Assembly: GCA_963669155.1 (NCBI GenBank)
Contig: OZ022596.1
Coordinates: 5,909,082-5,973,081 of the forward strand
Source: Arbacia lixula
Taxonomy: Eukaryota; Echinodermata; Echinoidea; Arbacioida; Arbaciidae
Direction: 5' to 3'
DNA length: 64,000 nt
The position numbers and the translations under genes are program-made. Shown here piece by piece: positions 35,041 through 47,135 of the stretch (the first letter of the stretch is position 1; every line of letters begins with the position of its first letter). The notes under the pieces were generated by a model. The model was not told where the DNA came from and did not search any database. It was given only the letters and a program-made list of their open reading frames with translations.

Positions 35041-35178
35041 ATGTTTCGGCAAAAGTTCTTCGGCTTCGCGGGGGGTGTCATGATAGCGTACGGTATCATT
35101 CTCAGCATACAGGGCGTGACAACACCTGTAACGTTTGGACACGCTGCGGGCGCTGTTCCACTTTGGTGTGGTCTGCTG
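35041..35178 (+). CDS. MS4A-like exon 1: membrane segment 1 and start of segment 2
   Basis: Residues 1-46 ([20 protein letters not shown]...). Donor CTGCTG|GTAAAG, phase 0. An AG at 35014-35015 (CATAG|GTAGG) could be the acceptor of this exon behind an untranslated first exon. Confidence 0.8.
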
Positions 35179-35224
35179 GTAAAGTGCTTGTTCTGTCCTT
35201 CCTTATGTTTAGCAGATGCAGTCA

Positions 35225-35301
<77 letters not shown>

Positions 35302-35498
35302 GTGTTTGTGTTTGTGTGTTTGTGTGTGTGTGTGTGATTGCGTGACTGAATATGCGCGTGTACGTTTGTGTATTCGTAAATGTGGTTGCGTTTGTCTGTG
35401 TATGTGTGTCAGGGAGAGAGGCTTGTGGTTGGCAGCTGTATTACTAGTATTCTTGATTTTTTTTCGTCAGTCATATTGCTAGTAGATGTGCATATATG

Positions 35499-35534
<36 letters not shown>

Positions 35535-38500
35535 TATATATTGGTATTTAGATGTTTTTTATTCAATTATTTAATGACAAAATGCAGATTACTATTTGCC
35601 TTTGCCAAAGAAGATGGCATTATAACTTTAATTAAACCGACTTCCATGTACAGTCATGATGATGATAATAATGTAAGATATTTGTATGCGCATGTTACGT
35701 ATACTGTGTAGTAGTTACTATGCATGCGAGCAAATACATCAGCCAGGTGGAGACCGAGCAGAGTGCATACATATGTTTGCAAATATCACGAAACTCAACG
35801 GGAATCAGCAGTTTTCTCTAACAAAAACCTCTCTGAGGTATCACAATCATGGCTGCATGAACATTTTCAGGAAAAGTGACAAAAGACAATTTCCTCGTTA
35901 ACGTTTGAAACGTACCGTCCATAGTCTACGTTCATGATTGTATATATTCCCTGTCAGTGCGCGATACGAGCATAGCTCCCATTGAATGCACTGCAATGTG
36001 GAGCCGAATGGTGCGGACCATAGCGCACGCACGACGGGCTCTAGGCTATAGGTTTCGGAAGACCCGTCCAAAAACCTCCTCAAAATCTAGCGATCGCTAT
36101 AATTTTGTTTAAAGTCAGTTTACAGTTCTGTCATCGGGAAAAACTTTCTAATACAGTATCGTTTACTATTTCCGGTGGTTCCTACACAATTTCATTACTT
36201 GCACATGCAAAAGGACACCCAATCTTCAACACGGGTTGCTGATGGCATACGTTCATCGTGTTAATATTCATATATGTTTTCTTTCTGGGTGTTGTATTGT
36301 ATACAGTTCGTGATGACTGGTTGTGCCAATCTGGTCCAAGCTCTGGGGAAGAAGAAGAAGAATCGGGATGGCATGCCGGTAAGAAAACAACTTTCATTCA
36401 GTTAACAACCATTAAAAAGGGATAGTCTACCCTGAAATTAAGCTGGTTTTGATGAAAGCAAAACCACGAAAGCGACATATCATTGAATGTTTGAAAAAAA
36501 AAATAATCAATAAGAATGTTACGATTTTTTCAATTTTTTAGCACGTTACGTGCTAGATGCTCTCCCATATGTTGTGTACTCTTTTTTTGAAATGTCCATT
36601 TTCTCAAAAGAATATTTATCATTTTATCTTAGCATTTGACATATCATTGGACGCACGTTTTAGACACATACCTCTATGAAAATGTATTCCTTCACAAAAA
36701 ACAGAAAAAAGAGCAATTTACGGAATAATACAACTCACAACATTTGAAAGAGCACCTGAACGTACAAAATATAAATTGCTCAAGATTACATCTCTTTTTT
36801 TATCCTATGACGGATATTTGTTAAACCTTCACTGATATGTTTCGTTCATGTTTCTGCTTTTATTACAGTTATTTCTTTTTCAGGGTAAGCTTTCCCTTTA
36901 AAAACTTTAACCCTATCGGTGCCAGAAGAATGTAACTGTCTATGTGATTTATGTGTATAACTGTTTGTGCATTCACAGTTGGCGCAAAAAGGACCCAAAT
37001 TCTGAACAGAGGTTCAAGGCAAAACAATGTAATCTGAACACTCTTCATGGCATAATATAAATCATCACGAAACATGATTATAGATTGGATATAACTGATT
37101 TTGTCCTCGGAAGCACCATGGGAATTGCGTTTTTCCACACAATGATTATAGGGAATAATTGAAATCAGCCTCTGTTGTGGTTTTGTGATGAAAATTAATG
37201 ACTTTGTGAAATTGATGATTTTGTGACGACATCAGATGATTTAGTTTGCGTGAATACAATGATATGAATGAGCACATGTTCATGTATACAGGATATCAGC
37301 GTCAAATGAAGGTTTAACTTGATGCTATTATTTCACGGGATGTAAAGAGATATGCAGAGGAGAGAAAAAGGGAAACGTGGGAGGGGAGGGGGTAGAACAC
37401 ACACGCAGAAGAGGGAAGGGGGGTGGGGCAATGATATCAAATAATATCAAATGTCAACGTTATTGACATAGTCTTTAACATTTCATTTGACCGGTATATC
37501 AATTGTGTTGTGGCAACTATCTATCAATTGATATTGTAAGGTGTCTCGAAGATTGAAATTGTGATTTACTTTACAATTGTAATTGTTATTAACTTTACAA
37601 TTAGCATTGTAATTGTCTTTACAATTATGATTTTATCGTTATCGTTGCTATTGTAAATGTAATTATCTTTAAGCTTGGAATTTTGATTACAATTATCCTT
37701 ACAATTATAAAGTAAAATGTATGTATGATTGTAATTCTTGGTGTTTTGACAATCATAAATGTAATTGTTCTGCTATTGTAAATATATTAATCTTCATAAT
37801 TGTTTGCGTTTGTAATTGTAACTGTCTTAATGACAAATGTTACTACAATTATAATTGTCTTTAGAACGGTAAGTGTCTTTACAATTGCAATTGTCTTTCA
37901 GATAGTCGTTGTAATTGTCTTTACTTTTTAAGATTATGATTGCAGTTGGGAATGTGATTGTCTTTCTTTCCGCAGTTTTCTTTCACCGTCATCTCCTGCA
38001 ACTTCCTCGCTCTGCTCATTGCCGCCATCTGCATCGCGTTCGCTACGTGGGGTGCGTGGACGGTGCTCAGCACCAACGGCGCTGATGTGACCCTCGCAAC
38101 TCAGATCAGTTTCGAACATTACTCCGCTGTTCTCCTCGCCAACATCATCATCCTCATCCTCTCTCTTGTCGCCATGTTCGTCGACTGCTGCTCGCTCTCC
38201 TTCTTCGGGCCCACGGAAGTAAGTGTCCTTTCAAAAGTTCTTAAGATATCACTATCAAATAGTAGAAACAATATACATGCAGCAAGATAAGTTATTCTAT
38301 CTCTCGTTAGACGTATGTCCAACTTAATTAAAATCTATGCTCTTTTCCTTTTTGATTTATATTATATCTTGTTCATGAAATGTATTATATAATTACAATG
38401 CTAATATTGATACTATTTTCAATAGCACTCTCTTCCTTGGCCCCTTCCTGCACGCAGGTGTTAATCCTTGGTGTTATTAACTTGTGTGCGTAATACTATT

Positions 38501-39530
38501 CTAACACCAAAAATAACACCGATATGATTATTAACATGAATTCCCATTCTAATACTGTACTACTCTGTATCTCTGCACAGGGTGTCTCTAAACGGAGTAA
38601 ACCCAACTTCAACGGCAAATTATCAGAAAACAATAAAATATTTACACATCATTTTTTCATGGTTATATAATCCAATAAGTCCTCTGTCCAATGATGCAAA
38701 TTATGTAACTCTCATGAATGACTGAGTATAATTCAACTTAGTGAATGGGTGTGAAATCATTACTGTGGAAAATTAGAATTGCGCTTTGATTGGAAGTTCA
38801 TCAGTCAAATAACATAAGAAAAGTCTGATTTCTTACGAGGATGACCGCCATTTCTTTCGATGCAAAGCTCGCAACGCCTCCTCATGTCCCTGACAGCACG
38901 CCTGATCATTCCCTGATCTTGTCGCAATCGGTTCACTTCAACTGTTAACCGTGGCCTCAGCTCCTGAATTGTAGCCGGTGGGGTTTGGAACACTTTTCCT
39001 TTTTTAAGAGACCCCCAAAGAAAGAAATCGCATGGTGTCAGATCTGGTGAACGTGCAGGCCACTCAACTAGGAAATGCATGGCAATAGCATGAAATATCT
39101 TGTCATGGTGATGATTTGATCATAGGCCTAACATGTGACAAACATTTGACTTCAAATAGGCCCTAAATACATGACAATAGCAAGAAATAACTTGCCACAG
39201 TGATGATTTCACACCAATTCACTAAGTTGAATTATACTCAGTCATGCATAAGAGTTACATAACCTAAGTGGTATCATTGGACAGAAGATGTATTGGACTA
39301 TCTAACCATGAACAAATAATGTGTAAATATTTCATACTTTTCTGAGAATTCGCCGTTGAAGTTGGGTTTACTTTTTTTAGGGACACCTTGTATAAAAGTT
39401 ATGGATATGTCAGTGGGTATATTGCGTTCCATGAATATTAACAACCATTGTATCCTTTCATTGCCATTCACAGCCCAGACCAGCTTACTACGACTACCCT
39501 CCCCGTCAGGTCCCCGCTATCTACAAGTGA
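35041..39530 (+). CDS. MS4A/CD20-like four-pass membrane protein (4 coding exons)
   Basis: Exons 35041-35178, 36307-36378, 37976-38218 and 39474-39530, all GT-AG and phase 0, give 169 aa. Four hydrophobic segments: about 6-26, 38-60, 71-95 and 112-138. A short first outer loop, the VPLWCGLLF block at the start of segment 2, a basic KKKKNR cytosolic turn and a Pro/Tyr-rich C-terminal tail ([10 protein letters not shown]) resemble the MS4A/CD20 and related tetra-membrane families. The start is chosen as the first ATG, since membrane segment 1 follows at once. Assignment to MS4A rests on topology and the segment 2 motif, so another four-pass family is possible. Function is unknown; relatives act in membrane signalling or channel assemblies. 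Confidence 0.8.
35222..35345. repeat. (GT)n-(GA)n-(GT)n microsatellite
   Basis: GT repeats at 35226-35264, GA at 35265-35298, and GT-like again to about 35336, inside MS4A-like intron 1. A (TA)n run follows at 35503-35532. Confidence 0.92.
36307..36378 (+). CDS. MS4A-like exon 2: end of segment 2 and basic loop
   Basis: Residues 47-70 ([20 protein letters not shown]...). Acceptor GTATACAG, donor ATGCCG|GTAAGA, phase 0. The lysine cluster follows the positive-inside rule for a cytosolic loop. Confidence 0.8.
36412..36902. mobile_element. Foldback element, family 1, complete copy
   Basis: About 491 bp: TTAAAAAGGGATAG and CTACCCTGAAATTAAG at the left; CAGGGTAAGCTTTCCCTTTAA at the right in near-complement. 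Inside are CTCCCATATGTTGTGTAC and GTTAAACCTTCACTGATATG as in the 14.9 kb copy. It lies in MS4A-like intron 2. Confidence 0.85.
37500..37965. repeat. AATTGT/ACAATT-rich low-complexity array
   Basis: Roughly 400 bp with over 20 copies of ACAATT, TAATTGT or GTCTTTACAATT-like words in variable spacing, just before MS4A-like exon 3. The words are partly self-complementary, so many small hairpins can form. Confidence 0.75.
37976..38218 (+). CDS. MS4A-like exon 3: membrane segments 3 and 4
   Basis: Residues 71-151. Two hydrophobic stretches ([19 protein letters not shown] and [17 protein letters not shown]) are separated by a polar loop. A CC pair after segment 4 is a plausible palmitoylation site. 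Donor ACGGAA|GTAAGT, phase 0. Confidence 0.85.
38577..39392 (-). mobile_element. Tc1/mariner-superfamily relic with long inverted arms
   Basis: Ends carry ACAGGGTGTCTCTAAA (left) and TTTAGGGACACCTTGTA (right) as terminal inverted repeats, with arms extending about 180 bp (GTAAACCCAACTTCAACGGC and its complement). A minus-strand frame at 38805-39080 reads [17 protein letters not shown], the region around the last catalytic acid of an IS630/Tc1/mariner transposase. The first two acids and the DNA-binding domain are missing, so it is an internally deleted non-autonomous copy in MS4A-like intron 3. A TA follows the right end only. Confidence 0.82.
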
Positions 39531-39540
39531 TAGATACGAG
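39474..39540 (+). CDS. MS4A-like exon 4: C-terminal tail, stop, and a donor after the stop
   Basis: Residues 152-169 ([18 protein letters not shown]), TGA at 39528-39530. Ten bases later there is a consensus donor (TACGAG|GTAAGG at 39541), so the last intron appears to lie in the 3' UTR. The stop is less than 50 nt from that junction, so the message should escape nonsense-mediated decay. Confidence 0.75.
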
Positions 39541-40162
39541 GTAAGGAGCAAGCCAACGAGTTTTAACTCTTTGTGTGCCTTTTCTTTTTACAAGTAATAC
39601 ACAAAAATCCCACCAATACCCTAGTCACACTAGAGGCGGAATAAGCCGGAATGCCGTCGGAATGAAAATTCTTGGCACATTCCTCGATATTCGAAGTGCA
39701 TTCTAAAAACTCTGATTGCATTCTGAGTGCATTCCAAATGCACCTCGAAAGTTTTGATCATGCAAACCAATTGATCTTACAATAATTATAAACCTATAAG
39801 CAACGTGGTCCAGGGGTGTGTATGCTGTTCATATCGTGACAGCATTGAGAGGCCGTTTCTTCACCTACCAAGTTACTTTGGGCTTCCATTACCATTTTGC
39901 CCATCACCTCAACCATGCCAACCTCCACTCCACCCCTCATGTTTGAGGTTGGGACGTCGCTAATAAGCCTACTTCAGTCGATTTACAGTTGTAACAAAAC
40001 AACTAAAAAAAACACAAAGATTAAAAAGAGGGATTTGATGGTTCCTGTGCAAATTGGGAGTGGTCTAATTACAGTCTATAAAACAGCGAGATTCTTTTTC
40101 ATGAGGGATTGGTGGTGGTTGATGTAATATGAAAGATGTGTGCTTATAATTTGTAATGCGAC

Positions 40163-40190
40163 AATAAAAGCCTTGTTTTAAAAAAAAAAA
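40163..40190 (+). terminator. AATAAA followed by an A run
   Basis: AATAAA at 40163-40168, then about 11 A residues at 40180-40190. It could be an early polyadenylation site of the MS4A-like gene, or the tail of a small retroposed sequence, since the A run is genomic. Confidence 0.3.
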
Positions 40191-40496
40191 TCAGTGGTTA
40201 CTGATGCATTCTGGGAGAAATCTAATAAAAATTTTATAAATCAACAAACACAATAGAGGGATCTGGTGGCGGTTGATGCAACATATAGGTAATTCAATGA
40301 CAGTTCATGAAATAACGCAGAAAGCCCTGTTTTTAAAAGAAACAAATGGTGGTCACATTTTAATTCTGAGATAGTTTGATTGCAGTTTGATCTTAGTTTC
40401 GAAAACAAGTATGACGTTCCTTGAGTTAATTGGAGACGGGTATTAAGTTTGTTGCGTCATTTTAAACCTTGTTAGTTCTGTTTGTTCTTCATCCAG

Positions 40497-40607
40497 GTTA
40501 ATACCAGTGATACCAGAGGATCCATCTTCCCATCTGCTACCACGTACATCCCTGATCCAATCCACCGCAGTGATGAATCACGTCACCACACACGCTACAT
40601 ATCCTAG
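40497..40607 (+). CDS. Possible alternative last exon of the MS4A-like gene
   Basis: After a good acceptor (TTCTTCATCCAG) an open stretch of 36 codons begins exactly in phase 0: VNTSDTRGSIFPSATTYIPD and onward to a TAG at 40605. Joined directly to exon 3 by skipping exon 4, it would give a different, Ser/Thr/Pro-rich tail; joined to exon 4 it would be 3' UTR. Both are inference from splice sites and phase. Confidence 0.45.
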   Translation, partial: VNTSDTRGSIFPSATTYIPDPIHRSDESRHHTRYIS

Positions 40608-40676
40608 ATTCCTCGTGAAGGAGGACTACACCCCCTCCCCCCTCGTAAAATATATATACCTGATACCTGATGTATA

Positions 40677-40697
40677 TATCTCTCTCTCTCTTTCTCT

Positions 40698-40745
<48 letters not shown>

Positions 40746-40750
40746 CTATA
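40677..40750. repeat. (CT)n-(TA)n microsatellite
   Basis: CT repeats at about 40679-40730 followed by TA repeats at 40731-40745. Confidence 0.9.
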
Positions 40751-41187
40751 TTAAGAGCCTAGTTCTTACACTGGGCAACAGAGTGAAATAACAACTCACA
40801 TTTTAAGATAAAACTTGCTAGCATTATAGACTCTGACTTGAAATGCACAGTTGATTCTTGAACGTATTCAACCGTGGACAGGGTGGACACCGTTTTATTT
40901 CTTAAGGTACGACAGTTATCGCGATCCCTGCAGTACCTCCTTGAGGCTTATGATACTGTTTTGTGGGTGTTCTTGCACTCTGCATCATCATCTCCTACTC
41001 CTTCCTCCCCTAATTTCTCCGTCTATCATTAACAGCCGTCAACATTTTAAATTCTTGATATTTACCCAGCATGAATCTTGGTTGCAACTGCCTTTCCCGC
41101 CCTTTTAAAATCTCTCATTCTTCCACGCAACATTACTTCTAGGCCTCAAATTACTGATATCATGTATATCATGGTCCATACTTATAT

Positions 41188-41320
41188 CTATCTATCTATA
41201 TATCTATACATACACACTCAAACACACACCCACACACAAACACACACACACACACAAACACACTCACACACACACACACACACACATACGCCCCCACACC
41301 CCCACACACGCATATATGTA
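41188..41320. repeat. (CA)n microsatellite
   Basis: CACA-rich tract with AAACACAC and CCCACAC interruptions, preceded by TATC repeats. Confidence 0.9.
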
Positions 41321-41329
41321 TAGTTTCTC

Positions 41330-43318
41330 CCCTCTTCTTGTTTATGTACTCCTTCTATTCGTTGTTTACACATTATTCCACAACTCAGATCTTAAACACT
41401 TATATCCAATCATATCCTGCACTCAAGTAGTATGTATTATATTTCTTTTACAAGTGCGTATCATTGTTGTACGTTAATTTGAAAATAGTTTGTGTAGATT
41501 GCTCTATATTTTTGTTTAAAAGATAAAAATCTTAAGTGTGTTACCAACTGTTTAAAGTTAATTTTCTGTGTTTTTTTTAAAAACTATTTTACTTACCTAA
41601 ATGCTTGAATTAAAAATCATGAACTCGTTGCGTATAACTGTACATTTAAGAACGTAAACACAACATATAAAAAAGTTTAGCCTGGAACTAGATTTGTTAA
41701 TATTGAAATGATATAATTTATTCAGAGATGTGTATCATTGGTGGGCATGTTAGTGTTATACGGGTAGCCACTTAGGCCTAATTATGCACATGTTTATTCA
41801 TGAAACGTGTTTCGGGTGAAGATATCTCCGGGGAAAGTGGCCGTTAGTGTTGTTTGACTAGTATACAATTATGTGTGATTATTGCATTTTGTTATAGCAT
41901 GCTTCGTGAAAAGAAACTGTTTTGAAGTGAGAAACACCAGTCTGCAACAGCGCTAGACCAGGCTGTGGCGTGCGTAACTCACGTTATGTATGAACACCGA
42001 TATTAATTACTGCTTCGATTTTATTTACAACTGACTTTGGACACAAGGACTTTGTTTCCTTTTATCATTCCAATATGAGAAGTGTAAAGGAGAAATTAAT
42101 AGCCTAAGTGACCAGAATAGTTTATCCCAATGATCAAGCAGTGGTTAGTATAAGCGTTTATGGTAATTTTAGGTATGCATCGGAAAGAAATAATCTCTAG
42201 AGCATCGAAACAAGGCTACAAAATCTGTCGGAAAATTGACAAAGCGAAATAGACTAGTTTAGATCAGAACATTGTGGATAGAGATTTGCTACGGCTTACG
42301 CCGTCTGAAATCAAATTGACCACTGAAATGTTCAATTCACGTATACATGGCTGGCTCCTTTGACGCCAAGTATGACAAAATAAACGTACAATAATCTATT
42401 GATCTAATCTTTAATGTGTTAATGTGCATTGTCAAGTCACAATTCCAAGGTGTGTGATTAAGATATGGTTAAATGTCATAACGCATTAAATTTTATAATG
42501 TTTTCATAACATTTTCAGAATATTATCGTGTATAACATCTTGTTCTTTTAAATAAAGATATGGAAATCCACGAGAATGCTTATTTTCTACCCAATGTATC
42601 TGTTTGTTCATTGTTGTTGGTTTTAATACATATAAAGTAATATAATCCTTATTTATTTTCGTCTTAGATTTCTATCAAATCTTTATGGATGAAAAAGTAT
42701 AAAAATTACAACACGAGGTCTTTAACTTTTAAGTAATTAAATAACAAGTATTTAACAAAATATACTTACATAGTACATGCATTTATTAATGTACCTTTAA
42801 AAACATGATACATATATCATAATCCCATCATATTTCAATTAGATCCTTACGGTTACACAAATCCAGTTGAAACTTTAGTACAAATCCACGAGATCCCGTT
42901 TTTCACGGAATTCTTTATAGTTCAATTTAAAAAAAAATAAAAAGAAATCCAGGTGGTTCCGGAGAAATGAATACGTGTGTGGGTATCATCAATTAATAAT
43001 AATGTATCGAACACGTATCGAACACGTAAATCGTTAAGCCTTTCAATAGGATATTAATATAGGTCAATTATATTCAATATCAAACGAACCATAATCATAA
43101 TACATTACTGTGTGACCATACACAAATTTTCATGCACAGCTGTTACGACATTTTTTCAATTCAACATGTCAACAACTTTGTGGCAGTAGTGGCTGAAGTG
43201 CATAGTCATTCACATGTCCCATAAAAGTGGGAATAATCAAACATTGTACATTAATAAGAACACATATAAATCTAACATACTGGCTAGCAGCCATCGAATC
43301 GTTAAGCACATATCACAT
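41330..43318. other. Intergenic, no gene recognised
   Basis: AT-rich; no long open frame and no repeat I can name. ATTTAAATAAAG at about 42548 is a possible poly(A) signal with no gene to assign it to. Confidence 0.45.
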
Positions 43319-43869
43319 TTAAAGAGTTACTAAATTAGAAAAATAAGTTCCAACTAATCTATGTAAAATTATCCACTAAAAACGAATCTCACATTCGTTT
43401 GCCGCAATAAAGTCTCATTTTGACGAAAATTTGAAAAAATGCACGCCTCCAGTGATGTATGAGAAGTCAAAATGCCATAAATGCCCACGGCGTTAATAAA
43501 ACGCACTTCAAACAATACGTTACCAAAGGGAACCCCAAAGCTTGTCCGAGGTTTGTCTGAGTAGCAACAACTAATAGATTCAAAGTGCATTCCATCCACT
43601 GAATCTGAATGACAAGATACATGTGAATGCAATAACGCGTTACTACGGAGTTAGGGGGAAAGTTGTGAATACATTACGAAAATGGTCTATTGTTGACTTC
43701 CGTACAATATATGGACTTTTGACTTTTCATACGTCACTAGAGGCATGCCTTTTTCATATTTTCGTCAAAATGAGACTTTATTGCGGCAAACGAATATGAA
43801 ATTCGTTTTTAGTGGATATTTTTACATAGATTAGTTGGAACTTATTTTTCTAATTTAGTAACCCTTTAA
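43319..43869. mobile_element. Foldback element, family 2, complete copy
   Basis: 551 bp with arms of about 120 bp: TTAAAGAGTTACTAAATTAG at the left and CTAATTTAGTAACCCTTTAA at the right, TTAA at both ends. The arms contain CGCAATAAAGTCTCATTTTG and its complement. Interior words include CAACAACTAATAGATTCAAA and GGTCTATTGTTGACTTCCGT. No coding capacity. Confidence 0.9.
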
Positions 43870-46050
43870 GTAGGTCTGTTACAACCGCTAATGTTACACC
43901 GACGCATCTGGATGCTATAGGGTATGTGGTACGAAATCACCATTCATATGCGAAGAAAAATGAATGTTTTCTAGACTCTACACAAAACGCTGCAGAACAG
44001 TTCTTGCCATTCACTTGAGATAGACAGGCTACTACATCATGTTGGTTGGTTAATTTTAGGGTCAACGAACTTTCAAAATGCAATTATTTGTCCTTAAATT
44101 CCAGTGTATTCAAATACCAACATTGATAGTTCCTTGTATCTCTAAAGTGAATGGCACAAACGCAATGGATGCTAGGTCAGGCAGGGCCGAGGCAGCGGCA
44201 TGCTATATTTACATTCTTTTCTTATTAATGTACAATGTATGGGTATTCTCATTTTGATGACACATGTAAATGACTCTGCAATTCAGCCATGACTGCCACA
44301 AAGTCATGCTAAAAATCCTTTGCTAGACAAGAAACATTTTAAATTTGTCCACAATCAAGGAGAGAAAACCTCATAACAGAAGAAAAGTATCATAGATGAT
44401 ACAGCTATATTGAGTATTTCAATAAGAACTCCTATCCATGTTTACGATCCTAAAGTGGCCAAAGTGTGGGGAAAAGTAGCTTTTGTATTGTTATTACAAA
44501 ACTGTCTAATGTGTGCAATTTGTTACTTGCTTCCTTTTGTCAAAGCAGGGCAGAAAAATTCTGCAGCATTTTCTTCAGTGTTTGAAAACGCATTAATTGT
44601 TCATCGACCATATTTTGAGTCGGTTGTGGCAGTATACGTCGCTGCAGCATTAACAGTTGTAACAGACAGACGCAAGTTTTTATTGGATTTTCAGTTGAAG
44701 TCAGAGTCAAACCATCTTAAGGATGAACTTTGTCTATGCACATATTATCGCTCCTTTACACCTTACCTAGCTCTATATTATTCTTCGTTACCTCTTCAGA
44801 AAACTGTTTAAGACTCAGCCTAAAAACTGTACTCAAAAGCTGTCTCATGCAATAAACTGAAACTTCAATCTGACCCAACTCACAGTGCAATTTTGTATCT
44901 ATATTCCGTCTATTATTGTTTGAAGTCGGGCGGCCCTCAATGAATTGATTAATGCTGTTACTGTGTAGGTAGCTACATTGTTTGGCATTTATTTTGATAC
45001 TCTCTAACCTATGTGCCTTCATAATACTGCAGAGACTGCTCCTAGGAACACATGATGTTCCAGAAAGACACAGATTTTCCTCTCATAACCTAAATGTTCT
45101 TGCAAACATTATCAATGCCTATCAGTCAACACAAGGGGGCGCTCGATAAAAATGTCTGTCATTCTAGCAAACAAGCATTACTAACTGTCACTGATTATCC
45201 AGAACTACCTTAGCCTAAGTAGAAGGCTGTTAGGTGCATGGACAATCCCAGTCTCTTAACAACTAAGTGTGGTAACACAGACTATGTCCCAATCCCAAAG
45301 AAGCCATAGGAGGTATGCCTTCCTTAAGGTGTAGTCTGTGTTACCAAACACAGTTAACAAACTGGGTTGTGTCCATGCACCACACAGCCCAGTACCTAGG
45401 CTAAAGCTACCTACACACAAAGTTTGGACAGCTTGGTTTCAAAAGTAGCAACATGGCGGAGGTTGCTTTGTTAGGCAGGCATATAACCGCCATGTTGCTA
45501 CCCATTCAAACCAAGTTGCCAAACCCTATGTACGAATACCTCTGGTAGGATATACTGCTGATTCTTGCCGAGTTTCATCACTTTTGCAAATGGGACATCC
45601 CCGTCTTTAATTTTGCAATGCATGTGAAATATCACTGGCATTTTTTTTTTTTTTAGAAAGAACAGTAATCAAGGCATTATTGCATTTAAAAAATAACTCC
45701 ATTATATGCCTCATAAGAAAAAGTGCAACTTGCTTGAATTTTTCTTGCTTTGCTCTGTGAGCTCAAAATGCTTTATAAAGAGTAAAACAGCTTGAAAAGA
45801 GACAACTTGGGAAGATTCATCCAGATGGAACGAGTTGATCGTGTTGATCAACTCGATCCACTCGTGGACACATGATGGAGAGTAAAGACATGTACAGACA
45901 AATAATGACAAACTTATTAAAGGGGTTCCTTGTGATGACAACATAATGTGAAAGAAACTCGATTTTGTACCCATGTAATTGTTTCTTGGTAGTTCGCTCG
46001 CTGGCAAAAAGCTACCAATGATAAGGATTCGGAAATGTGGGCACAGTATT
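43870..46050. other. Intergenic DNA with repeat fragments
   Basis: No convincing gene. The 133-codon frame at 44410-44811 overlaps a dispersed repeat word (GTTACTTGCTTCCTTTTGTC) also present near 10706, 52590 and 53580. Twin foldbacks at 45207-45533 are listed separately. Confidence 0.5.
45207..45533. repeat. Two adjacent foldback sequences
   Basis: The first, about 45207-45407, pairs TTAGCCTAAGTA...GGTGCATGGACAATCCCAGT and GTGGTAACACAGACTA with GTAGTCTGTGTTACC...ACTGGGTTGTGTCCATGCACC...CTAGGCTAA. The second, 45415-45533, pairs TTTGGACAGCTTGGTTTC and GTAGCAACATGGCGG with CCGCCATGTTGCTAC and AAACCAAGTTGCCAAA. They follow one another with no gap of note. Neither codes for protein. Confidence 0.8.
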
Positions 46051-46054
46051 TTGT

Positions 46055-46477
46055 TTAAAGGAAGAATCCAGCCTGAAGTTAAGTTGATTTCAATAAAAGA
46101 ATAAACATGAAAGAAACATATTAGTGAAGGTTTGACAAAAATCCGTCTAAGGATTTTGTTTAAAGTGTTAATTTTGTGACGTTACGTGAGAAAATTCTCT
46201 TATATGTTGTGTACGATTATTGTTGAAAATCTTTTTTTTTTCTCTCAAAAAGATATGTACCAATGTACTTCCTTGCATTTGTTATACCATTATACATTAA
46301 TCTTTACACACATTCCTTTATGAAAAGTTGTATTCTTTTCACACAAACACCCCCGAAAAGAACTCTTTTAACCTTTGACCGATTTCCGTCAAACCTGCAC
46401 TTTTTTCATGTACGTTTCTTTTCATGTTTTAGTTTTTCTTTAAACTGACTTAACTTTAGGGTGGACTTTCCCTTTAA
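46055..46477. mobile_element. Foldback element, family 1, shorter copy
   Basis: 423 bp from TTAAAGGAAGAATCCAGCCTGA to TAGGGTGGACTTTCCCTTTAA, with the family words AAACATATTAGTGAAGGTTT, TTGTGACGTTACGTGAG and ATATGTTGTGTACG. Confidence 0.82.
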
Positions 46478-46543
46478 AGATATACGTGCCATACCGGGGG
46501 TAGAACCTAGCAGCTCATTAACATGATGGTCAGTTCACGACCG

Positions 46544-47099
46544 TTAAAGGGTTACTAAATTATAAAAAAAAAGGTTCTCACTAATCTATGTACAATTATC
46601 CACTTAAAAGGAATTTCATATTCGTTTGCTGCAATAAAATCTAATTTTGACGAAAATTTGCAAAAAACGCACACCTCCAGTGACGTCAGAAATGTCAAAA
46701 TGCCATAAGTGCAAACGGCGTGAATAAAATATTTTATTCACGCCGTTCAAACAATACGTTACCAATGGGAATCCGAAAGCTTATCCGAGGTTTGTCAGAG
46801 TAGCAACAACTAATAGATTCAAAGTGCATTCTATCCACTGAATATGAATGGAAAGATACAGGTGAATGCAATAACGCGCTACTACGCAGTTAGGGGGAAA
46901 ATTGTGAATACATTTTTTACGAAAATGGTCTATTGTTGACTCCCGTACACGCCGTTGGAATTTTGACTTTTCTGACGTCACTGGAGGTGTGTCGTCAAAA
47001 TGAGACTTTATTGCGGCAAACAAATGTGAAATTCGTTTTCAGTTTATAATTTTACATAGATTAATGGGAACTTATTTTTCTAATTTAGTAACACTTTAA
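46544..47099. mobile_element. Foldback element, family 2, abutting the carrier gene
   Basis: 556 bp, TTAAAGGGTTACTAAATTAT to AATTTAGTAACACTTTAA, with TTAA at both ends. It contains the exact small palindrome GCGTGAATAAAATATTTTAT...CACGC at about 46721-46746. Its right end is 36 bp beyond the stop codon of the minus-strand carrier gene, so the 3' UTR of that gene must run into it. Confidence 0.9.
47007..47012 (-). terminator. Candidate poly(A) signal of the carrier gene inside a foldback element
   Basis: TTTATT on the + strand gives AATAAA on the minus strand about 124 nt after the carrier stop codon. The word belongs to the conserved arm of family 2 (GCAATAAAGTCTCATTTTG), so the element seems to supply the signal. 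Confidence 0.45.
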
Positions 47100-47135
47100 C
47101 CCACCATACCTCCACTAAACTATGGTTGCAGTTCA

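Noticed and set aside
44410-44811. 133-codon forward frame
   Set aside because: It overlaps a dispersed repeat word, has no recognised domain, and lacks exon signals.
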